Source: Acinetobacter sp.
GTDB taxonomy: Bacteria > Pseudomonadota > Gammaproteobacteria > Pseudomonadales > Moraxellaceae
Assembly: GCA_030152605.1 (NCBI GenBank)
Contig: JASLJB010000233.1
Coordinates: 1-11,966 of the forward strand
Direction: 5' to 3'
DNA: 11,966 nucleotides
Each line of letters begins with the position of its first letter. The stretch's first letter is position 1. Below are positions 7,445-11,966 of the stretch, piece by piece. The translations under genes were made by a program, and so were the position numbers. The notes under the pieces are model-generated. The model did not search any database, was not told where the DNA came from, and saw only the letters and a program-made list of their open reading frames with translations.

Positions 7445-7927
7445 GTGGAGACTAATCGGGTTGATGTTCAGGTTGACTTTAATGACATGAACGATCGGGT
7501 GCGGGCAGAGATACGCCGTACAGTGAATGCGTTGACTTTGAAACTACAGCGAACCATTCAAGAAGATAAGCTCTCGGGTCAAAACTTGAATGTGCAGTCA
7601 GGTCGCTTGCGAGGCTCTATGTCATCCAAGGTTGAAGAAACCGAGGGTTCAATCGAGGGGACCGTGGGAGCTGGTGGCTCATTGGTGCGCTATGCATTCG
7701 TGCATGAGTTTGGGTTGGAGGATACGCTGAGCATCAAAGAGCATTTACGCAATATCAAAAAAGCATTTGGTCGACCAATTACACCCAAGCAGATCACAAT
7801 TAAGGCGCACTCTAGAAAAGCCTACTTTCTGGAGCGTCGCTTTATGCGTGATTCATTAGATGAGGTTTCAAAGATCGTTCCTAAGAATATCGATGCAGCA
7901 GTTCAGCGAGGGCTAAATGCAAAGTGA
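7445..7927 (+). CDS. Tail completion / connector protein, HK97 gp10-like
   Basis: This 160-aa protein is of the HK97 gp10 type, which helps join head and tail. Its signatures are SGRLRGSM at 52-59, a beta strand, YAFVHEFG at 83-90, and AYFLERRFMRDSLDE at 126-140. The start is GTG at 7445 with AGGGT five bases upstream; the first in-frame ATG comes only at codon 15, past conserved-looking sequence. The end overlaps the next gene by 11 bases, so coupling is likely. The insert between the VHEFG and AYFLERR blocks (LEDTLSIKEHLRNIKKAFGR) is longer than in the shortest family members. Confidence 0.82.
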   Translation: METNRVDVQVDFNDMNDRVRAEIRRTVNALTLKLQRTIQEDKLSGQNLNVQSGRLRGSMSSKVEETEGSIEGTVGAGGSLVRYAFVHEFGLEDTLSIKEHLRNIKKAFGRPITPKQITIKAHSRKAYFLERRFMRDSLDEVSKIVPKNIDAAVQRGLNAK

Positions 7928-8357
7928 AGCAATATACCAAGCACTGTTTGATCGCTTAAAAGGGATTGATGGGATCGTCACGGCGAGTCGTCGTTTGCGG
8001 CACTTCAACCACGTACAGCCGGAAGAACGCCCAGCATTGTTTGTTACGCAGGGCAATCAACTGGAAGTACCGGTAAAGGGCCTAAACGCCAAGATTGAGC
8101 TTGAAGCGTCAGTCTATGTTTATATTCATGAAGCTGATACGAGCATGGCGCCATCGACACAGCTTAATGTATTGATCGATCGAGTCCGTGAGGCAATCAA
8201 GCCGGACTATCCTGAAATCTGTGAATATCAGCGTTTGGGTGGTCTGGTTGAGCATTGCTGGATTGATGGCACGATCGAAGTGTTCGAAGCTGTTGAGAAC
8301 ATGCTCGATGACCAGGGCATTGCCATTATCCCAATCCGAATACTCACTACCCACTAA
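7917..8357 (+). CDS. Tail terminator-like protein
   Basis: This 146-aa protein occupies the slot of the tail terminator (lambda gpU-like), which caps the tube at its head end. The pattern fits: an N-terminal helix (IYQALFDRLKGI), then RPALFVTQGNQLEV at 38-51, an amphipathic strand ELEASVYVYIHEAD, a helix LNVLIDRVREAIKPD at 83-97, and C-terminal strands ending IIPIRILTTH. The start ATG lies inside the previous gene with GAGGG four bases upstream. It is followed by an intrinsic terminator and then the tail tube gene. Specific family membership is inferred from fold pattern and order. Confidence 0.7.
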   Translation: MQSEAIYQALFDRLKGIDGIVTASRRLRHFNHVQPEERPALFVTQGNQLEVPVKGLNAKIELEASVYVYIHEADTSMAPSTQLNVLIDRVREAIKPDYPEICEYQRLGGLVEHCWIDGTIEVFEAVENMLDDQGIAIIPIRILTTH

Positions 8358-8375
8358 TACAAATCAAATCTAAAG

Positions 8376-8395
8376 ACCGCCGTGATGGCGGTTTT
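8376..8395 (+). terminator. Intrinsic terminator before the tail tube gene
   Basis: ACCGCC / GGCGGT stem (8376-8381 with 8387-8392), 5-base loop GTGAT, then TTTTC. It lies 18 bases after the preceding stop and 19 bases before the tail tube ATG, with no gene between. The 17-base hairpin is the exact reverse complement of the hairpin at 10793-10809. The short, interrupted T run suggests partial rather than complete termination. Confidence 0.75.
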
Positions 8396-8414
8396 CTCAT
8401 TTCAAGAGGTCTAT

Positions 8415-9182
8415 ATGGCTCAATATTTATTTGGTGCTGGCAAAATCTTTGCTACACCGATTCAGGACGTTTATGGCCAACCAATCAGTAATGCAACGCC
8501 AGTGGAGGTTGGAGTACTGCAGTCTGTGTCGGTTGATATCAGTTATGACTTAAAAGAGCTGTTTGGTCGCGGGCAGTTCGCCGTGGATGCAGCGCGTGGT
8601 AAAGGCTCAATCAAGTGCAAGGCAACAATGGGCCGTATCAATGGTGCACTGCTTAACTCGATCTTCTTTGGTGGTGTGGTGTCGGAAGGTGGTATTGAAA
8701 CGATCGCACAGACCATCAATGGTGAGGTGATTCCTGAAGGTGGCAAGCTTACGCCTGTGGTACCCAATACAGGCACATTTACCAAAGACCTTGGTGTGAC
8801 CGATGGTAAGGCGGTTCCGTTGGTTCGTGTCGCAGCCACACCAGAAGCCGGTCAATACAGTGTTGATGACAAAACAGGGGCTTATACCTTTGCCACGGCG
8901 GAGGTGGGCAAGACTGTATTTATCAGCTTCAAATACTCAGCGACGGTGGCAGGTGCCAAGTCGGGTTTGGTGAATAACCTCGACATGGGCTATACGCCCG
9001 AGTTCGCCGTGGATCTGATGCGTGACTATAAAGGCAAGGTCCTACAAATGGATTTCTTCCGCTGTACCAGTAACAAGCTGGCATTTAGCTCAAAGCAGGA
9101 TGATTATGATCTGCCTGAATTTGAGTTTCAGCCTATGGCGGATGATTTAAACCGCGTATTCAGATGGACAACTTCGGAGTAA
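8415..9182 (+). CDS. Tail tube (major tail) protein
   Basis: The start is ATG 8415, with AAGAGG 5-6 bases upstream. A longer frame from GTG 8382 would begin inside the terminator hairpin and is rejected. The 255-aa product begins MAQYLFGAGKIFATP, a typical tube protein start, and has strands VEVGVLQSVSVDISYDLKEL and RGKGSIKCKATMG. A separable insert at about 109-180 carries a GQYSVDDKTGAYTFA-type repeat-like turn and FISFKYSAT, an Ig-like or beta-sandwich pattern found in many tube proteins. The end PEFEFQPMADDLNRVFRW returns to the tube core. It forms the inner tube of the non-contractile tail; no sheath gene precedes it. Confidence 0.82.
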   Translation: MAQYLFGAGKIFATPIQDVYGQPISNATPVEVGVLQSVSVDISYDLKELFGRGQFAVDAARGKGSIKCKATMGRINGALLNSIFFGGVVSEGGIETIAQTINGEVIPEGGKLTPVVPNTGTFTKDLGVTDGKAVPLVRVAATPEAGQYSVDDKTGAYTFATAEVGKTVFISFKYSATVAGAKSGLVNNLDMGYTPEFAVDLMRDYKGKVLQMDFFRCTSNKLAFSSKQDDYDLPEFEFQPMADDLNRVFRWTTSE

Positions 9183-9186
9183 GTAG

Positions 9187-9501
9187 ATGCAACTCAAAGC
9201 AGTAGATTATCCGCGCGGTAATGAAAAAACGATTGCTGGTCAAACATTGATTTTCGCCCCATTACCATTGGGTGCCATTGAAAAATACCAAGATCAGCTG
9301 GCCAGTAATAATGTTCCGATCGCAAGCGTTATTGATTTGGCGCATATTTCCTTAAAACGTAACTACCCTGATATTCAGCGTGAACTTGTTGCGAATGAAA
9401 TTGTGGACATGGCCAATATGGAAGAAGTGCTAGGCCTAATCACCAGTACCTCAGGTTTAACCCATACTGGCGAAAAGACTGGTGAACAGTCGGGGGAATA
9501 G
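9187..9501 (+). CDS. Tail assembly chaperone, short (G-type) product
   Basis: This 104-aa protein starts at ATG 9187 with GGAG 7 bases upstream. It takes the lambda gpG position between tube and tape measure, and coats the tape measure during tail assembly. It begins with a short strand region (QTLIFAPLPLGAIEKYQDQL), then helices (VIDLAHISLKRNYPDIQRELV, NMEEVLGLITSTSG), and ends in a Gly/Glu/Thr-rich linker, which suits a hinge to the frameshifted extension. Its last sense codons are TCG GGG GAA before TAG, the slippery site described separately. No independent family motif is visible; the call rests on position, size and the frameshift. Confidence 0.75.
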   Translation: MQLKAVDYPRGNEKTIAGQTLIFAPLPLGAIEKYQDQLASNNVPIASVIDLAHISLKRNYPDIQRELVANEIVDMANMEEVLGLITSTSGLTHTGEKTGEQSGE

Positions 9502-9770
9502 ATTGGGAGGAGCTATACACGCATTTAATGCTCACGGCGGGGAAAGATTTTGAATACATTCGTTATGAATTCGATATTCCACGCTTAAACGCATTAAATG
9601 CCTGTAATAGTAAAACCCCTCCCACACATATTGGTGTACAGCGCCTTTGCCGAATGATTGAAGCATTTATGGGGATCGAGGACGACTCACATGCCGAACA
9701 GCATGAATCTGATTCAGATGACGATGATGACTTAATGGCAGATTTATATAATTTCCCACAGGGTGGCTAA
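9187..9770 (+). CDS. Tail assembly chaperone, G-T fusion by -1 frameshift
   Basis: The T part is open in the -1 frame only from 9486 (a TGA in that frame is at 9483-9485) to the TAA at 9768-9770. It reads straight from the slip into GIDWEELYTHLMLTAGKDFE, a good protein start with no start codon of its own. Reading the G frame to 9495, slipping back one base and continuing gives about 194 aa (103 plus 91). The ATG at 9528 has GGAGG but about 17 bases away, too far for efficient initiation, and would cut the helix in half. The T part carries FDIPRLNAL and an Asp-rich tail (SDSDDDDDLMADL). In lambda, G-T recruits the tube protein to the tape measure complex. Confidence 0.75.
9490..9501 (+). promoter_or_regulatory. 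Programmed -1 frameshift site, G5 run before stop
   Basis: TCG GGG GAA TAG in the G frame contains five G in a row. A tRNA on GGG can re-pair perfectly on GGG one base back. A tRNA-Glu on GAA can sit on GGA with only a central G-U pair. The stop codon directly after would stall the ribosome. The slip must lie between 9486 and 9501, and this is the only homopolymer there. It is not the lambda GGGAAAG heptamer, so the assignment is inferred. Confidence 0.65.
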
Positions 9771-9780
9771 GGCTGCCCTG
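9759..9780 (+). other. Imperfect 9-bp hairpin over the T stop codon
   Basis: CAGGGTGGC pairs with GCTGCCCTG (two G-T wobbles) round a TAAG loop that contains the stop codon. It is followed by ATTGTTTAAA rather than a clean T run. It may be a weak terminator or an mRNA-end structure, and it marks the left edge of the AT-rich cassette. Confidence 0.4.
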
Positions 9781-9820
9781 ATTGTTTAAAGTTAAAGATA
9801 TATTTACTAGTGATATCACC

Positions 9821-10141
9821 ATGAAGAAAATATTATTTTTATTGGGTCTGTTGTGTGTTGGTACAGTTGCTGCTGCTAATGATGATAAGTGTCGCTCCAT
9901 TTATCGCCATGCGGAGATAACCATGGATCAAAGGCAAAATGGTGTTACTTTAGTGCATCAGTTGCAAACGGTCGATGGTCTTGAGTTATCTGCAAATGAG
10001 AAGTCATTTAAAGATTTACTATATGTAATGATTGAAGAGGCTTATGAGCAGAGTAGATACAATAGCGAAAAGATTCAACAGGAGGTAACCCAGGAGTTTG
10101 CAGCAAAATGGTATTTACGCTGCATCAGGGGGAATAGATAG
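9821..10141 (+). CDS. Small secreted protein, unknown function (accessory gene)
   Basis: I do not recognise the family. The start is ATG 9821 rather than an upstream TTG at 9782. From ATG 9821 the protein opens with a classical signal peptide (MKKILFLLGLLCVGTVAA, cleavage near AAA-ND at 19-21). No lipobox is seen: the Cys at 12 has Leu before it. The mature part, about 86 aa, has one Cys near each end (24 and 101) that could form a disulfide once in the periplasm. It is rich in helix (NEKSFKDLLYVMIEEAYEQSRY). Its TAG shares the G of the next gene's GTG, so the two are coupled. A secreted protein is out of place in a tail module and points to an accessory gene acting on the cell envelope, for instance in superinfection exclusion; that role is a guess. 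Confidence 0.75.
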   Translation: MKKILFLLGLLCVGTVAAANDDKCRSIYRHAEITMDQRQNGVTLVHQLQTVDGLELSANEKSFKDLLYVMIEEAYEQSRYNSEKIQQEVTQEFAAKWYLRCIRGNR

Positions 10142-10767
10142 TGATAGTTAAATTATTGTCAGGATTTTTTGCTCAAAAGAATAACAATCACAAAATTCAA
10201 GATAGGATTGTATTTGAAGGGGTACATAGTATTGATCTAACGTGTTGGTGGCTGGATGCTTTCACAATAAGTGAGAGAAAATTAATTTATGAGATTTTCA
10301 CACCAAACGAAATAGAATTATCTGGCTCATCAGCTAAGAGGCCAATTTTCACTATAAGTAGCTTCAACATCACGAATGAGCCTATTTTACCTTTTATAGA
10401 AAATCTATCACAGTATATTTCTAAGCATGATGAATTGGCTAATAGGGTATTTTTAAAATACTTAGAATTAGCTCAACTAGATCCCATGTGTGACACAGAA
10501 ATGCTTAAAACATGCAAGGATTACCGAAATTGGTTCTTTGCAAGACAAATGAATTTTTACCATTTATCAAATTACAAGAAAATGGATACAAGAAAAGTGG
10601 CATTTTCTTATGGCAACTACGAAAAAGCACCAGACGATTGTAAGGGTTTAGATGGAAAAGTCTTTAGTGTGGATTCGGGCATTGTTACAGATCACTGGGG
10701 TGCTTATAGTCCAAACTGTAGGTGTGTCTTGCTCCCAGAGATAGAAGAGGGTGTTTTGATAGATTAG
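10141..10767 (+). CDS. Accessory protein with MuF-type C-terminus and unknown N-terminus
   Basis: This 208-aa protein starts at GTG overlapping the previous stop, with AGGGGGA 7-8 bases upstream. It is clearly AT-rich compared with the structural genes (two 60-base stretches counted by hand are near 25-28% G+C). Residues 1 to about 155 match nothing I know; they include CWWLDAFTIS and CKDYRNWFFARQMNFYHL. The C-terminus has DDCKGLDGKVFSVD (165-178), a His at 185 and PNCRCVLLPE (191-200). This is the Cys-DGKVF-His-NCRC layout of Mu gpF/SPP1 gp7 minor head proteins. It ends EGVLID, like EDILID of the genuine MuF protein at 2548-3357. No signal peptide is seen. It may be a head-associated cargo protein; that is inference. 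Confidence 0.7.
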   Translation: MIVKLLSGFFAQKNNNHKIQDRIVFEGVHSIDLTCWWLDAFTISERKLIYEIFTPNEIELSGSSAKRPIFTISSFNITNEPILPFIENLSQYISKHDELANRVFLKYLELAQLDPMCDTEMLKTCKDYRNWFFARQMNFYHLSNYKKMDTRKVAFSYGNYEKAPDDCKGLDGKVFSVDSGIVTDHWGAYSPNCRCVLLPEIEEGVLID

Positions 10768-10791
10768 CCCACCTAATAAGTTAGACTTCAT

Positions 10792-10815
10792 AACCGCCAT
10801 CACGGCGGTTTTTTT
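10792..10815 (+). terminator. Intrinsic terminator at the right edge of the accessory cassette
   Basis: AACCGCC / GGCGGTT stem (10792-10798 with 10804-10810), loop ATCAC, and a run of seven T (10809-10815). It lies 25 bases after the cassette's last stop and just before the tape measure ribosome site. It is a strong canonical terminator, and the hairpin is the inverse copy of the one at 8376-8392. Confidence 0.88.
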
Positions 10816-10832
10816 ATGCCTGGAGATTGGAA

Positions 10833-11966
10833 ATGGCAAGCAATAATCGAGTGGAAGTCCATATTGGTGCGAATACTTCCGACCTGAAATCAGGCATGAA
10901 AGATTCTGAAAGCATCGTTAATAAGACTGCGAAAGAAATTGTAAATACGGGTAAGGCGACCACGTTTAAGGTTGACCTATCTGGCATGGAAAGAAGCTTT
11001 GAACAGGCATCTAAAAACATTCAAAGCAACATGCAAAACCTAAGCACCAATATTAGTAATTCTTTCAATCAAAGCTTTGCGTCAGTTTCAAGCTCTTTTA
11101 AATCGATGACCTCGCTCTTTGCGGGCGCAGTGACGATTAAGGGAATTACCGACATGGCGGACGGTTATGTACAGATGGGTGCGCAGATCCGCAATGCCTC
11201 AGCCAGTACTGCTGAATACAACAAGGTCCAAGAGCATTTACTAGAGACAGCCAACACCACCTATCGCTCACTCGAAGAGGCACAACAAGTCTACCTTGAT
11301 GTCGGTGGGGCGCTAAAAGCATTTGGTACCACCACTGAGGATGCATTGCGCATTACTGATAGCTTGTCATTTAGTTTCACCCACAATGCCACAGCATCTG
11401 ACAAAGCTGCTTCCGCAACCAGCGCTTTCATGAAAAGTATTTATAGCGGTAAAGTCACTGGTGATGCCTTTGTCACCATGCTTTCAGCGATCCCAAGTGT
11501 GGTTGATGATTTGTCGGTGAGCATGGACCTACCTAAGGATAAAATCCTTGAAATGGGTAATGCTGGGATGATCACTGGCGATCAACTCAAAAAAGCATTT
11601 AACCAAAGTCGTGAGGCAAATGAAGATCTGGCCAACGCTATGGAAAATAGTGTTAAGGATGGTCTTACTGTCCTGAGAACAGAGTTATCTGTATTTGTGG
11701 GTAAAGCCAACGAAGCATATGCAATTACAGGTAAAGTCTCGGCTGTATTGGTTGCTTTGGGCAAGAACATCGATACTGTTGCTGCAGGGCTTGGCGCCGT
11801 GGCTGCTGTAATGGCCACAAGATATATTGTTCAGATGGCTCTATCCATCAAAACAACCATTGCTGCTACGATTGAAAATGTGCGCAATCAAGCGAGTTTA
11901 TCGGCCTTGTCTGTACAGGCGACAGCAACAACACGCAGCATGGTTGTACTTCGTGGTGCGATGGCT
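10833..11966 (+). CDS. Tape measure protein, N-terminal part, cut by the window end
   Basis: The frame is open from ATG 10833 (GGAG 7 bases upstream) to the last base, 378 codons, and continues beyond. The start MASNNRVEVHIGANTSDLKS is typical of tape measure proteins. A Ser/Asn/Gln-rich helical stretch follows. Next comes the conserved tape-measure N-terminal domain: YRSLEEAQQVYLDVGGALKA, then ATSAFMKSIYSGKVTGD, AFVTMLSAIPSVVDDL and MGNAGMITGDQLKKAF. A hydrophobic segment at about 301-338 (VSAVLVALGK to YIVQMAL) is the usual membrane-like part. The full protein sets tail length and is ejected into the host envelope. It would normally follow the chaperones directly, but an accessory cassette separates them here. 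Confidence 0.93.
   Translation, partial: MASNNRVEVHIGANTSDLKSGMKDSESIVNKTAKEIVNTGKATTFKVDLSGMERSFEQASKNIQSNMQNLSTNISNSFNQSFASVSSSFKSMTSLFAGAVTIKGITDMADGYVQMGAQIRNASASTAEYNKVQEHLLETANTTYRSLEEAQQVYLDVGGALKAFGTTTEDALRITDSLSFSFTHNATASDKAASATSAFMKSIYSGKVTGDAFVTMLSAIPSVVDDLSVSMDLPKDKILEMGNAGMITGDQLKKAFNQSREANEDLANAMENSVKDGLTVLRTELSVFVGKANEAYAITGKVSAVLVALGKNIDTVAAGLGAVAAVMATRYIVQMALSIKTTIAATIENVRNQASLSALSVQATATTRSMVVLRGAMA

Larger units (their letters stand above)
54..11801. repeat. Dispersed heptamer CACGGCG / CGCCGTG, 30 copies
   Basis: I counted 15 copies of CACGGCG (starting at 54, 768, 1161, 1607, 3318, 4004, 4298, 4820, 5235, 6035, 6900, 7979, 8894, 9533, 10801). I also counted 15 of the reverse complement (211, 859, 1121, 1374, 2300, 2644, 4565, 4709, 4841, 5132, 6342, 8378, 8579, 9005, 11795). 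Chance expectation for both strands together is about 1 to 1.5. The base before CACGGCG is usually T or C; the base after is free. Two copies are in terminator stems, the rest in genes. None falls in the two AT-rich cassettes. Its function is unknown. Confidence 0.7.

Noticed and set aside
8382..8414. Upstream GTG start that would extend the tail tube protein by 11 residues
   Set aside because: The GTG is inside the terminator hairpin and lacks a ribosome site, while ATG 8415 has AAGAGG at good spacing and yields a typical tube N-terminus.
9528..9770. T as a stand-alone gene starting at ATG 9528
   Set aside because: The GGAGG is about 17 bases away, and the conserved-looking helix begins upstream of this ATG in the same frame, so it fits a frameshift product better.
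9782..9820. TTG start extending the secreted protein by 13 residues
   Set aside because: The extension would place charged residues in front of a perfect signal peptide that starts at ATG 9821.
9782..9820. Possible promoter before the secreted protein gene (TTGTTT with TACTAG or TATATT)
   Set aside because: No pair of -35 and -10 boxes has both good match and 16-18 base spacing; AT-rich DNA gives such matches by chance.
583..11787. PstI-type palindrome CTGCAG seen 16 times, several-fold above chance
   Set aside because: Many copies are plain CTG-CAG or ACT-GCA-G codon pairs that are common with this codon use, and there is no clear positional pattern; much weaker than the CACGGCG signal.

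Overview
The window is one stretch of the late structural region of a tailed double-stranded DNA phage or prophage. Every gene I can support lies on the + strand, packed end to end with short gaps or overlaps. The order is terminase large subunit, portal, MuF-type head protein, maturation protease/scaffold, capsid cement, major capsid protein, head-tail connector genes, tail completion and terminator proteins, tail tube, tail assembly chaperones with a -1 frameshift, and tape measure. A tail tube with no sheath gene before it, followed by G/T-type chaperones and a tape measure, indicates a siphovirus (long non-contractile tail). Both outermost genes run off the window. No chromosomal genes, integrase, att site, tRNA or CRISPR array is visible, so I cannot tell a prophage from a free phage. 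The host looks gammaproteobacterial. The ACCGCCATCACGGCGGT-type hairpins and AT-rich cassettes fit Acinetobacter or another Moraxellaceae, but that is a guess from style.

Layout. 1-3357: packaging and portal module (TerL, DUF1073 portal, MuF minor head protein). 3350-3846: a small accessory cassette of two short Pro-rich single-span membrane proteins with a terminator between them. 3843-6497: capsid module, with a DUF2213 protease whose C-terminal half looks like a scaffold and has its own strong internal start, then a cement-like protein and a DUF2184 major capsid protein. 6511-8357: connector and tail-end genes (HeH-like protein, DUF4054 protein, a 60-aa protein, an HK97 gp10-like protein, a tail-terminator-like protein). 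8376-9770: terminator, tail tube, and the G / G-T chaperone pair. 9759-10815: an AT-rich cassette, bounded by hairpins, that separates the chaperones from the tape measure. It holds a secreted small protein and a second protein with a MuF-type C-terminus. 10833-end: tape measure protein, N-terminal part.

How the genes work together. TerL docks on the portal and packages DNA into a prohead built from the capsid protein on the scaffold half of the DUF2213 protein. The protease half then clears the scaffold, the cement protein stabilises the shell, and the connector proteins close the head. The tail tube polymerises round the tape measure, which is chaperoned by G and the frameshifted G-T product, and is capped by the terminator protein.

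Points that go beyond a routine phage annotation: the second MuF-like C-terminus in the AT-rich cassette; the G5 slippery site directly before the G stop codon; ten [IV]GD tripeptides in the protease/scaffold, with one more near the capsid protein N-terminus; and a heptamer, CACGGCG, found 30 times and exactly 15 times per strand, where one or two would be expected by chance.
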